Source: a virus. From it: 41,713 bases of DNA. The translations under genes were made by a program, and so were the position numbers. Below, piece after piece: positions 32,701 through 39,339 of the stretch (within the stretch, counting starts at the first letter, position 1; each line of letters starts with the position of its first letter). The notes beneath the pieces are model-generated. The model was given only the letters and a program-made list of their open reading frames with translations, made no database searches and was not told where the DNA came from. The stretch is taken from positions 1-41,713 of IMG/VR virus record IMGVR_UViG_3300033153_002310, one strand, 5' to 3'.

Positions 32701-33082
32701 TAGAATCCAGTATGATTGGACTCCAATGGAGAAGCTCTACTGGCAAATTAGCCGAGAGTATCTAAGACCCTATAGGCTAATAAGGAATATAGTACTAGAG
32801 CAGTATACTCCAGAACAGCAAGAGCTCATTAGGAGATATGAGGTAGCCAGAGGAGCTGAGCGTACTGAGATTAAAGATACTCCTGGACCTGAGGGCAGAA
32901 AGCTCATTAGCCACTTCACCAGCACCCTTAGAGAAGCTAGACAGAGATACAGGATGCTTGACCCTACCACTGATGCCTGGGCTTACTTCTTCGGCAGTAC
33001 GGACTCCTTGTTAAGTACTCAAGCAAAAGAAACCTATAAGCAGTTGGAGAAGCAATACCTTACTCCGATGATGATAAGATGA
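26708..33082 (+). CDS. Giant virion protein with ADP-ribosyltransferase-like domain
   Basis: 2124 residues, the largest gene, between portal and scaffold. It is mostly helical with a Pro-rich N-terminus. Residues about 1300-1510 look like an ADP-ribosyltransferase fold: IKVYHG (1302-1307), EALVREGPKI, LSADTAPVASRWAQHF, the strand KGAIVELEID (1446-1455) and FHLKPGQIRSARI (from 1495). The region after about 1530 has IFPFWQYEWQRYFW and amphipathic hydrophobic segments (GFYPGIHVMLPIILFG). It may be an internal ejected protein of the polyvalent type. It is not placed like a tape measure and shows no RNA polymerase motif. Confidence is high for the gene and moderate for the domain. Confidence 0.85.
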   Translation: MTMPEEEKKPPVIPPPPVEPQEYFPGFKLESTQLEKSRYQAQKRVTEASRELEKVKQLGIKHPLSGIWGFAPPPGLFSPAAGGLMSEEDYQRVLQQSNAELETAKRDYTKVAWRYQVLQSLPIILKDRKSSIRSIDAVVAAFSNEYFDDSDQQWLHGIWSKAEGLIPPELPPEFVGTPEEARTQLLESILQQPKLELRGVHHLTVNELLRSFQPRAPELPKGMDTEDVRSILKDLQFDEETQKQIEDIHELAEQLVNDWKCQVAYMDLLRSGVEQAEAPELTPVEFLKMTFTQPALSALEFLEKYFNMLPRPLAALAIMAFPRIRKDSDAAELEALYNQYKELGENSWQAASLAYQDWDTNIWLKMFIETMFDPTSYIGLGILTKITKPLPYIGKFAAGLERGWLELWDLPFRGARNIIKRIPKTPGHYAVSIARQAFLDSRAFLRRVTGRNVDSLSASEIVDSFKLAINQAAEMPHETGNMAVRTGRYLIDHDFLTDIQVKDMLTTAGVKKPDVTKQLLMDFNYNWDRFFYKAQTAKEAAADILAHAGLEPTEEVLGKLATQLEKHRTKIIDGATDILRGDTAKEILDSVFRNIEDLQLRKIASPVYDFVRKSGRATSWITRSTDKIIRNSLVTWFDRQITAPMANQYLLFTNYGPFNVAENVMRSFLGAGEVFYPAATSPIDEVIRIGEGLTSLPYDFIQHQGRLGRLEIAVTDPKTGKTLVFSKGRIPTVTRPMPEAVTKALPKVEIELPAGVTIKPREGMVSLRIGNKDYPIRSWQDWNDMFGDIGTQQRAWYFLTKYKQLLWKEAPDEMAHIAKVFDDADSLLAGIESFSKKEKADLRRVLEQDATVGPDMVRKHDVPVLEVERRKGLYELNKILDKCTDIYSIHKRTLREEWLSGKMVKEGIDNRVGAVADSIREFNIASLTHEADMLDRLVADLAEFVPENSDELLRTMGFISDLTEATGERISDVRQITRARAQKLTPEETEDFYKGSNEVLGEFIGKSSESVDEILRSIRKAVEDRKLLKPEQMTTLDNLAEAIRARHANTLATRELDRRIINEMMEQTPKAKRDKAFWEHLEARRSAEAWEPYWSREAELFEAVEDIKNQLMVDLGVTPDTVNVVPEVVDKLTPAHVAYMLGVTGDDLNKALTKVGAMVTIRPKRQFTTWVYSKAKKTASRVGKTPDDIGFSKEAIGDVYDQMFQNLGFDPKMIADEPLTPTMSQLEEVRQELHKIEGISKIPENDYVKYKGYVNKLADDLEQTPMYRDFAEPPDFEGTQQVLKLGHSISDLRKIASGKGTIKVYHGAPTEFAEALVREGPKIPYRVQDVVDEVAKIYGLDRRELSALAYRKHEIIKDLSADTAPVASRWAQHFPQGEVLSEINDTARLLLRARQTRTAGEKMSDAYGRVLTEGKLACREAGVPATHTNMAKILNLPDKYELATKKGAIVELEIDASTLSESRRLTAQHYLDDIAAKELPEAEALKHWNHTYKDFHLKPGQIRSARIAVRDIPLGPQTGGKERWWAKKESAMMKTRTQYEMDFTDYSNANMVDAAMRMIFPFWQYEWQRYFWLPRQFLKTPGIGTGVGRYMDTSDQGYIPIPGTDIQFNPLRGTVFMGGFRRLYLRDFPEYYDAFPGMEVIDYISRLGFYPGIHVMLPIILFGAAQNKPEFGEVAPAWVKTPLNAARAIAPEQAGKIIDRIFPDRFRDYLTMLTLGKWGEDADEIWRKKSQGIKLTEEEEKLWLRAEAEATGLKGILFEQTGLFRLRPQEYTQIQQDYRELIAELTGVPTDVQETIQRRYPVTGKRFSDYYKLDSLQQKIIYEQEAYKRWQGVTTPLYPSTWQQEDVRVRDYYEKVEQLYNDARHTGIFDEQGNLVQPAITELTRQWVSGEIGPDQWVSGRGEVLDHASAASLEMGKRDYPDVPKTLDQREARYKERGIPAPTQSPDQELLYLYYELKPKYSWDWDRDRYAYDFDSYFAKIDALLESMQGEFRQRFEDRIQYDWTPMEKLYWQISREYLRPYRLIRNIVLEQYTPEQQELIRRYEVARGAERTEIKDTPGPEGRKLISHFTSTLREARQRYRMLDPTTDAWAYFFGSTDSLLSTQAKETYKQLEKQYLTPMMIR

Positions 33083-33093
33083 GGAGGCTACCT

Positions 33094-33108
33094 ATGAAGA
33101 AGGGATAA
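33094..33108 (+). other. Minigene ATG AAG AAG GGA TAA after the giant gene
   Basis: A GAGGAGG site at 33081-33087 overlaps the giant gene's stop and is followed 6 bases later by a four-codon frame. Its stop lies inside the GGATAA arm of the next promoter element. It may be a gene remnant cut by the promoter insertion, or a translated minigene. Confidence 0.3.
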
Positions 33109-33164
33109 AAAATAAATGTTGTACTTACATTATCCTTGACAACCCCCATCATATATGGTATACT
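33103..33164 (+). promoter_or_regulatory. Late promoter 2 (head genes) with GGATAA/TTATCC element
   Basis: TTGACA (33136-33141), a 17-base spacer and TATACT (33159-33164) with a TGG extended -10. GGATAAAAAATAAAT (33103-33117) and TTATCC (33130-33135, abutting the -35) repeat the design of late promoter 1, with 2 more bases between the arms. It drives scaffold and capsid genes. Confidence 0.85.
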
Positions 33165-33185
33165 TATACTCAGAGGAGGCAATAA

Positions 33186-33857
33186 ATGGAACCTAAGAAC
33201 CAACCTGAAGGTGCCGTTAGCGGCGATGCAGACCAGACTACACCTACAACTCCTGAGCCTACACCTGCTCCTGAATCTTTAACCTCTACTGCCAAGGTAG
33301 AGATTGTAGACGGTAAGGTAGTGGTGGATGGTAAGAAGTTTGTAGCTGAATCTGACTTGATAGCCGCAAAGCGGAGTTTGGGGCAGAAGCTTGAAGAGCA
33401 GCAGACAATCCACAATGAAGCCATAGACAAGGCTAAGGTGGAACTCTCTGAAGCTCAGCAGGCTGCGGCTGCTGCAAACGCTAAAGTCCAACAGCTAGAA
33501 CAGGCCAGTACAACTGGTGCAGTATCTGATGAGGATGCTGCGAGGAGTAAGCAAGAAATAGAAGCTGCTAAAAGCAGTGCAGAGCAGGCGGCAGCCAAGG
33601 CTCTCGAACTGAGACGGCAGAACATCATCCTCAAATCTGGAGGAGCAGTAACTGCCGAACAGTTAGAAGGTAAAACAGAAGAACAGCTTGACTCCTTTGA
33701 AGAGGCTCTAAAAGCCTTAGCACAGTCTCGGGGTATTGGCAACTATGCCACTGGTGGTACTGGAGGCGGTGCTGCTCCTGAAACACCTATGGACAGGGCA
33801 GCCAGGATACTCCAAAGTACTCCAGTACGTGGCACTCGCACTGCCGAGACAAAGTAG
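33186..33857 (+). CDS. Capsid scaffolding protein
   Basis: 223 residues. The N-terminus is Pro/Thr-rich, then VEIVDGKVVVDGKKFV is a small beta unit. A long Ala/Gln/Glu coiled coil follows (IDKAKVELSEAQQAAAAANAKVQQLEQ and AAKSSAEQAAAKALELRRQN). A short C-terminal helix (MDRAARILQS) could bind the capsid protein. It lies directly before the major capsid gene, the standard scaffold position, and is first on the strong promoter at 33103-33164. No protease motif is seen. Confidence 0.8.
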   Translation: MEPKNQPEGAVSGDADQTTPTTPEPTPAPESLTSTAKVEIVDGKVVVDGKKFVAESDLIAAKRSLGQKLEEQQTIHNEAIDKAKVELSEAQQAAAAANAKVQQLEQASTTGAVSDEDAARSKQEIEAAKSSAEQAAAKALELRRQNIILKSGGAVTAEQLEGKTEEQLDSFEEALKALAQSRGIGNYATGGTGGGAAPETPMDRAARILQSTPVRGTRTAETK

Positions 33858-33881
33858 TAAATAAAGAAGGAGGAAAGAAAG

Positions 33882-34946
33882 ATGGCAGACTCGGGCGGGC
33901 ATTGGTCTACTTTAGCCGAAGCCCAAAAGCTAACACAGTCTTTGAAGATTCCTGGTGTCTTTGAGGAAGACATCAAACGTAATAACCCTTTAGAAAGAAT
34001 GCCAGTCGCCCAGGCAGCCCGAAGTGGGCTCAAGATAGAGTGGTTAAGAGAACTCACCACTACCGAAAGCGCAGTCGCTGAAGTAGACATCGGTGAGCAA
34101 CTCTCCTGGTCTGAAGACGTGACCTACGAAGAGAAGGAGATGGAACTCAAGCGCACCTATATCCAGCGCAAACTTGACCACTTTGTTGAAGGCATCTACG
34201 GCACCTACAATAACTACGAAGCCAGAGTGCTGCTAGAGTCCGAAAAGGGCCTGAAGAGACGACTCGGTGCAAGAATCATCTATGCCGATACTACCTACAC
34301 CAGCTCCAAGCAGTTTGACGGTCTCCATGCCTTAGCTGCAGAACACGGTACACCCTATACTGCTGGCTCTGCCTACGATGCTAAGAATGTCGATGCTGGG
34401 GATACTGCGCTGAGCCTCGCTCTCCTGCGAGACCATGTAGATGCTATGAAGCTCGGCATAGACGAAATGCTAGTACCCTACGAAATCCTCCGCAGGTTTG
34501 ACGCAGCCTATCAGGAGAAGGGCTTTGCCGGCACTGCTGGAGACCATAGTCTAATGATGATAACTATGGGCTACAACGAGATTGGCAAGAGAGTCCTCTT
34601 CTGGGAAGGTATCCCTATGATTCGCACTGACTACCTGGTAGCGGAGGATGATGATACTGGTACTGGCTCTAGCTCAGACGCACGAGGTCTCTATGCATCT
34701 GGTGATAAGGTCTACTCCATCTTCACCCTCAAGTACGGTAACGTGATGAACATGGAGCCTGGCATCACCTTTGCCTATGGAGGCACTGAAGGTCTGGGTG
34801 ACTTCTACAAACTTGTTCGATTCCCTGAACTCGAGGACTACGATGCAGGCGGCATCAGGCTAGTCAACTATGGGGCTATCCTGCTGGGGTCGAGCCTGTG
34901 CCTCGGGAGAATCTTTGACATCCAGGATGCTGCGATAACTGTCTAA
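33882..34946 (+). CDS. Major capsid protein
   Basis: 354 residues. The sequence has an extended N-terminal arm, a spine-like helix region (ALLRDHVDAMKLGIDEMLVPYEILRRFDA) and IGKRVLFWEGIPMIRTDYLV, patterns seen in HK97-fold capsid proteins. Codon choice shifts here towards C-ending codons (CTC, CGC, TAC, GAA), unlike its neighbours. That is consistent with selection for high expression. AAGGAGG sites precede the ATG. It is flanked by scaffold and a decoration-like gene. Confidence 0.88.
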   Translation: MADSGGHWSTLAEAQKLTQSLKIPGVFEEDIKRNNPLERMPVAQAARSGLKIEWLRELTTTESAVAEVDIGEQLSWSEDVTYEEKEMELKRTYIQRKLDHFVEGIYGTYNNYEARVLLESEKGLKRRLGARIIYADTTYTSSKQFDGLHALAAEHGTPYTAGSAYDAKNVDAGDTALSLALLRDHVDAMKLGIDEMLVPYEILRRFDAAYQEKGFAGTAGDHSLMMITMGYNEIGKRVLFWEGIPMIRTDYLVAEDDDTGTGSSSDARGLYASGDKVYSIFTLKYGNVMNMEPGITFAYGGTEGLGDFYKLVRFPELEDYDAGGIRLVNYGAILLGSSLCLGRIFDIQDAAITV

Positions 34947-34993
34947 ATCCTGTATGCAGGAAAGTAAAACTTTAAGTAAAAGAGAGGTAACAA

Positions 34994-35833
34994 ATGGCTG
35001 TAAAATACTATAACCAGAATATACGCTTCTACAATGGGCGGTCTATAGTCCTCCCGCCTTTTGTAGAGAACCAGGTAGGACTTGGAAACCTTAGTCATCC
35101 TAACATAGCTGTGCCTGATTCTTCCCAGTCTTACCCACTTGGCACAAAGTTCATCGACGGCGATAAGGTGTTTAAGTACTGCGCTTTCAAAGCTACTGTT
35201 AATCCTGACCTTGGTGCTAAGAATGGCCAACCTCAAGCAGTTGCCTATGCAACGGTAGCGGATGATACTGCGCAGTATGCCACCTCCCTAGTAGTTGATG
35301 TCGGGAGCAGTGACGGTATATCGGGGGATGGAGAGGTAGCAGAGAATGCACTAGCTGGAGGAGAAATCCTCATATTCGATGCCAGTGCTTCTACGGGCAG
35401 TATCAAACGGACTATCGTGTCTAATACTGCTGTGGATTCTGGCGGTGGTGAGTGCACTATCACTGTCATTGACCCTATTCCCGTGGCTCTCGTTGGGGAT
35501 ACTGACCATGCTGAGATTATGGCAAGCCCATACAGTTATGTGAATACTGAAAACGAGAAGCCTGTAGTAGGTGTGCCTCTACTCGCATACACTAGTGGGC
35601 AGTATGGCTGGGTGCAAACTTGGGGACCTTCCTGGGTTGCTCCTCAGGCAGAGGTCGGTGTTGGCAGTAATAACCGCATCTGTGTGTTCAGGCATGATGG
35701 CAGTATTGATGAACTGGACTACTCTGACAGCTACAATAGTCAGGGGCAGATTGCTGGTTATGTTATGTCTATCCCGCAGGCGGGCGCAGGTGCGCAGGCT
35801 GCTCCGTTCATATTCCTGACAATCAGCAACTAA
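34994..35833 (+). CDS. Probable head decoration / structural protein
   Basis: 279 residues, beta-rich. LGTKFIDGDKVFKYCAFKA near the N-terminus and VVGVPLLAYTSGQYGWVQTWG in the second half recur in small phage head proteins encoded after the capsid gene. No coiled coil or membrane segment. GAGAGG precedes the ATG. A role on the capsid surface is inferred from order and beta content. Confidence 0.7.
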   Translation: MAVKYYNQNIRFYNGRSIVLPPFVENQVGLGNLSHPNIAVPDSSQSYPLGTKFIDGDKVFKYCAFKATVNPDLGAKNGQPQAVAYATVADDTAQYATSLVVDVGSSDGISGDGEVAENALAGGEILIFDASASTGSIKRTIVSNTAVDSGGGECTITVIDPIPVALVGDTDHAEIMASPYSYVNTENEKPVVGVPLLAYTSGQYGWVQTWGPSWVAPQAEVGVGSNNRICVFRHDGSIDELDYSDSYNSQGQIAGYVMSIPQAGAGAQAAPFIFLTISN

Positions 35834-35841
35834 GCAACCGT

Positions 35842-35877
35842 AGCAAGGAGGGTAATATAAGCAAGGAGGGTAATATA
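35842..35877 (+). repeat. Tandem duplication of an 18-base ribosome-site segment
   Basis: AGCAAGGAGGGTAATATA occurs twice in a row (35842-35859, 35860-35877), giving two GGAGGG sites. The second copy ends with the A of the start codon of the next gene. It looks like a slip duplication kept between capsid and tail genes. Confidence 0.9.
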
Positions 35878-36011
35878 TGTCTGATAGAAGGTATAAGTGC
35901 CCAAACAAGAGCTGCCCAGTGAACTTCCAAATTCATACTGGCATTACGAAGAAATGCCCCAAGTGCGGAACTGAGCTTGTTCCTGTTGAGTCGAAGCCCG
36001 AATCTGGGTAG
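35877..36011 (+). CDS. Small zinc-ribbon protein in the late arm, 44 residues
   Basis: KCPNKSCPVNF and KKCPKCGTE provide four cysteines in ribbon spacing. ATG at 35877, TAG at 36009-36011. The duplicated ribosome site supports translation. It is the only tiny zinc ribbon outside the early arm and may be a virion component. Confidence 0.72.
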   Translation: MSDRRYKCPNKSCPVNFQIHTGITKKCPKCGTELVPVESKPESG

Positions 36012-36025
36012 CAAATCAATCATTG

Positions 36026-36057
36026 AGGAGGGAGAGGAGCAAACTCTTCTCCCTCCT
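36026..36057 (+). terminator. Strong 14-bp hairpin after the head genes
   Basis: AGGAGGGAGAGGAG and CTCTTCTCCCTCCT pair along 14 positions with a single G-U, closing a CAAA loop. TTAA follows without a long U-tract. It separates head genes from tail genes and could attenuate readthrough or protect the capsid mRNA. It also contains GGAGG, but no start codon lies close. Confidence 0.72.
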
Positions 36058-36081
36058 TAAATAAGTAAATGGGGGTATATC

Positions 36082-36261
36082 ATGCCTTTGGCAGTCGAGA
36101 ACCTAACTAAAGACTCTAGCATAGAACAAATCCGAGCAGCCATATCTGCCACTATCAAGAAGCTAATGGAGGAGGAGGGCAAGACCCAGAAGGAAGCCGC
36201 TGGGCAGGCTTACAGTATGGCTCGTGAGGCAACAGGCAAATCTTTGGACTATGGGAGGTAG
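36082..36261 (+). CDS. Small protein, 59 residues
   Basis: A frame from the ATG at 36082 to a TAG at 36261, with a purine-rich GGGGG upstream. A helical protein (SIEQIRAAISATIKKLMEEEGKTQKEAAGQAYSMAREATGKSL), similar in style to small phage proteins that carry a KxxxEAxxxAYxxAREATG motif. The role is unknown. Confidence 0.6.
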   Translation: MPLAVENLTKDSSIEQIRAAISATIKKLMEEEGKTQKEAAGQAYSMAREATGKSLDYGR

Positions 36262-36264
36262 GAA

Positions 36265-36612
36265 ATGTTAGACACAGGACCTTGGATTACGGTAACTATA
36301 GCCAAGAGTGGAACTACATCTAGTGAGGCTGACCTGCTAAGCCAGTATAGAGATGTTCAGGTTTATAGCCCAGCACTAGACTCAGCTAGCATCACAGTAA
36401 AGCCTAGCAGGAACTCTGGTGATACAGCAGTTCAGGCCTATACCTTTGATGCTGATGCTACTGGGGACTTTGCTAATACTACTACCGCTAGAACTACAGC
36501 AGGTATGAATGTGTTTAGAGACATATGCGCTAGGTTTGTTACCATCGTTCTTGGTGCGTCACAAACATCTGCTGCTAGAACTTTCTACATCCGAGGTATC
36601 AATCCAATTTAG
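36265..36612 (+). CDS. Small beta-rich tail or head-completion protein
   Basis: 115 residues, beta-rich, with ITVTIAKSGTTSS at the start and a C-terminal strand (FVTIVLGASQTSAARTFYIRG). GGGAGG precedes the ATG. The position between the capsid and hub genes suggests a completion or tail protein. There is no diagnostic motif. Confidence 0.6.
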   Translation: MLDTGPWITVTIAKSGTTSSEADLLSQYRDVQVYSPALDSASITVKPSRNSGDTAVQAYTFDADATGDFANTTTARTTAGMNVFRDICARFVTIVLGASQTSAARTFYIRGINPI

Positions 36613-36621
36613 GAGTAGCTA

Positions 36622-37671
36622 ATGGCAAGGAAAATTCATGATGACCTACTAGCTGCTCAGAACTCAGCTACTAATACTCCTTACATCTATCTGCTCTTCA
36701 CCAGTGCAGATGGGAATACTACCTATGACTATTCCTCTGACCAGGCTGGTAGACGCATACTTCTTATAGACCATAACGAAGAAGCCTACGGTGGAAGACT
36801 ACCTGAAAGAGAAGCCATCATTCTTCTCAGGAATGATGATAAGACTATACCTGACCTCAAGGGCTACTGGACTGAAATAGGCTATGGCTATATCTGTGCT
36901 GGAGATACTGCTAGGTACTCCCAGACTGCTCGCCTTTGGGTCAAGCACCAGCAGGAGATATCTGCACAGGGTAGAAGGGTAGTCCTGCTAGAACTAGAAG
37001 GTATGTGGGCTAAGGCTTATGAGATGCCTATGAGACGCACTGGCGGAAAGCCTCCCTACTACATAGCAGAGTTTGAGGGTGATACTATCTACGACATTAT
37101 GAAGGCAGTTATTGAGACAGACCTTGAGTGGACACTGGAAGCACTGGTAGAGGATGATGGCATTATAAGCCGTGTTGAGCCTTCATTTGTAGTAAACATA
37201 CAACCTTATGAGTCTCATGCTGGGGTGCTCTACAGGCTTATCAGTATGACTAAGAGCTATCTTAAAGCCAAGGCAGGTTTAACTGTTGAAGTCAAGTATC
37301 CTCAAACTTCCGACAGTGATGACCTATCCTACTACTCTGACCATGCGCCATACTTCTACGAATATATGGAAAGGCGCAATGTACTAATACCTAACCATGT
37401 CTATGTCTTTGCTAACCAAGGCTCAGATGGTCTCTGGGCAGATATAATAGTTGGTGAAGCTAGCGACGCTGCCGAGATTGCTGCCTATGATGATATAGCC
37501 AGACTGGTAGAGGCTCCTTATATAGATAACCAAACTGATGCGGATAACCTGGCAGAATCAATATTAGCCAGAGCCAAGATGGAAGCTCTCGCTGGCAGAA
37601 TGTATGCTCCTCACGATTGCCAGGTAGAGCTATATGACAAAATAGCAGTAATTGACACGAGGGGTATATAA
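36622..37671 (+). CDS. Tail hub-like protein (N-terminal part of a split hub?)
   Basis: 349 residues. It begins RKIHDDLLAAQNSATNTPYIYLLF. The centre has LWADIIVGEASD and a QTDADNLAESILARAKMEAL helix. It stops at QVELYDKIAVIDTRGI. In phage hub proteins that last phrase is normally followed by a VxGIxHxYxPGxY strand pair. Here that pair appears in the next gene, after a beta-propeller. The stop overlaps the next ATG (TAATG), so the two products are probably made together and may assemble. The hub assignment is inferred from strand pattern. Confidence 0.62.
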   Translation: MARKIHDDLLAAQNSATNTPYIYLLFTSADGNTTYDYSSDQAGRRILLIDHNEEAYGGRLPEREAIILLRNDDKTIPDLKGYWTEIGYGYICAGDTARYSQTARLWVKHQQEISAQGRRVVLLELEGMWAKAYEMPMRRTGGKPPYYIAEFEGDTIYDIMKAVIETDLEWTLEALVEDDGIISRVEPSFVVNIQPYESHAGVLYRLISMTKSYLKAKAGLTVEVKYPQTSDSDDLSYYSDHAPYFYEYMERRNVLIPNHVYVFANQGSDGLWADIIVGEASDAAEIAAYDDIARLVEAPYIDNQTDADNLAESILARAKMEALAGRMYAPHDCQVELYDKIAVIDTRGI

Positions 37672-39242
37672 TGGCTTCTGGCGCTATTTCATTACTGGAT
37701 ACTCAAGCTATCAACACAACTGCCTATACTCCTCACGCTGTCCATATAGGAGGTAATGTCTTTGCGGTAGTGTCTCAGGATGGTACTGATGCTAGAATCC
37801 AAACCATCTCAATAGACACAGCTGGGAACATTACTCTAGTGGATACATGGAATACTGGTCTTGCCAGCAACACCCAGTTCCTTATTCATATATCTGGAGC
37901 TACCTTTGCACTAGCATATTCTAGTAGTCCTAGCATGGCTGGGATAGTAAAGACATTCTCTATATCGGCTGCTGGAACTATAACGAAGTCCTGGATTGCC
38001 ACTCATACCTTTGCGGCTGGCGGCGCTGCTTGGGTCTGGATTAGATGTGAACCTGTATCTTGTGGAGGTAACGTCTGGGCTATAGGTTGTCAGGATAGTC
38101 CTGGCATAGAAATCTACACCATAAGTATATCAGATGATGGCCTTACCATATCTACAGCCGACAAGCAGGACTATGCCATTTCCCAGAACAAGGTGATGTC
38201 TATGGCTAATGTTAGAGGGAATATCTACGCCTTGGTGACTGAGCAGCTAATCAACCCCACTACCCTCTATACATTTGAGATAGATGCTGGAGCTATAACT
38301 GCTAAGGATAGCGCAGTTATCGGTGCTGCTGATGCTGGTACTCCAGGCCTATTTAAAATTACTAATGGTATAATAGGTATCTGTCATAATACTAATGTCC
38401 TCGAGACCAGACCAATCGCTGCAGATGGAACTATCGGCGCTCAGATTGATGTAGCTGTTGAGGCTGAAAGGTGGTATAACTATCCACTTGGCGGTAACAT
38501 CTGGGTATATCAGATAGGGAATAATGTCTACACTAGAAGCTTCACAGATGCTGGTGCTATCGGCGCTGTTATTGATACGCAGACTTTAGGGCTTACCAGT
38601 ATCGGTACTCACTGCCACCTGCATGGTGTTGGTAATATGTGGACGTCATTTACTTCTGCATCTCCAACTCTTGACCTGTATGCACTGAGTCTGTATATTG
38701 TAGCAAGTTCTTTGCCTTCTGACTCTATGGCTAGAGTAACTGGTATCCGCCATATCTATAGACCTGGAATGTTTAGGATGGTACTAAGCCTTGGTGATGT
38801 TAGTAATACTATAGAGATTGCTGAGGCAAAGGTCAGAAAGGAACTAGAGATACCTGAGCAGCAAACTCCAAAGCCTGAGCCTTATCCATTTGCACCAGAG
38901 AGACCTATACCTCCTACTTATCCTAGGCATGGAATCGTTCCTCCACCAGAGCCTTTAGCTCCAGAGCCTCTTCCTAGATATCCAGAACCGCCTATCCCTT
39001 CTATCCCTTCAGCAAAGGTAACTGTTGAAGAGCAACTTCCTGGTATAACAGGCCCTCCGATAGAGATTCCTTTAGGAGAGACACCAAGCTTCTGGAGTAG
39101 AATAACTCCTTGGAAGGAAGAGGCAGGAGAGACCTTTGGCGGAGAGTTTATGAAGAGGGTTAGAGCAGGCGCTCAGAAGAGACCTGGAGTACTAGGAATA
39201 GTAGGAGACATATTTGGGAGGTTCTTCGGTGGGGAGAGATAA
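37671..39242 (+). CDS. Beta-propeller protein with hub-like tail segment
   Basis: 523 residues. Residues about 20-340 are repeated units of the form G-(N)(V/I)(F/W/Y)-(A)..., strand, I-S/T-x-D/A-x-G-x-I (for example GNVFAVVSQDG, GNVWAIGCQDS, GNIYALVTEQ, GNIWVYQIGN, GNMWTSFTSA), a 6-7 bladed propeller. Residues 356-374 (VTGIRHIYRPGMFRMVLSL) resemble the end of a tail hub. A Pro-rich stretch follows (about 400-450), then an amphipathic basic C-terminus with RFFGGER. A host-surface or carbohydrate contact for the propeller is plausible. See the hub gene upstream for the split. Confidence 0.65.
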   Translation: MASGAISLLDTQAINTTAYTPHAVHIGGNVFAVVSQDGTDARIQTISIDTAGNITLVDTWNTGLASNTQFLIHISGATFALAYSSSPSMAGIVKTFSISAAGTITKSWIATHTFAAGGAAWVWIRCEPVSCGGNVWAIGCQDSPGIEIYTISISDDGLTISTADKQDYAISQNKVMSMANVRGNIYALVTEQLINPTTLYTFEIDAGAITAKDSAVIGAADAGTPGLFKITNGIIGICHNTNVLETRPIAADGTIGAQIDVAVEAERWYNYPLGGNIWVYQIGNNVYTRSFTDAGAIGAVIDTQTLGLTSIGTHCHLHGVGNMWTSFTSASPTLDLYALSLYIVASSLPSDSMARVTGIRHIYRPGMFRMVLSLGDVSNTIEIAEAKVRKELEIPEQQTPKPEPYPFAPERPIPPTYPRHGIVPPPEPLAPEPLPRYPEPPIPSIPSAKVTVEEQLPGITGPPIEIPLGETPSFWSRITPWKEEAGETFGGEFMKRVRAGAQKRPGVLGIVGDIFGRFFGGER

Positions 39243-39252
39243 TGCAAATACT

Positions 39253-39339
39253 ATGTGGAGGCAAAGAGTGGGGCATACTTTAATAGGCGCAGATGGGCTT
39301 ACTGCCCTAGCGCCTTATAACCTTCTGGAGGTAGTATAG
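39253..39339 (+). CDS. Doubtful 28-residue ORF
   Basis: ATG at 39253, and the stop overlaps the next GTG start (TAGTG). The product is WRQRVGHTLIGADGLTALAP and a few more residues. No good ribosome site precedes it. It fills the 96-base gap between two genes and may only serve to couple translation. Confidence 0.25.
   Translation: MWRQRVGHTLIGADGLTALAPYNLLEVV

Noticed and set aside
26708-33082. Virion RNA polymerase or tape measure
   Set aside because: No polymerase motifs such as TxxGR were seen, and the gene lies ahead of the scaffold rather than among tail genes.
33170-34090. Several minus-strand frames opposite scaffold and capsid
   Set aside because: Shadow frames of alanine-rich coding sequence, without ribosome sites or family features.
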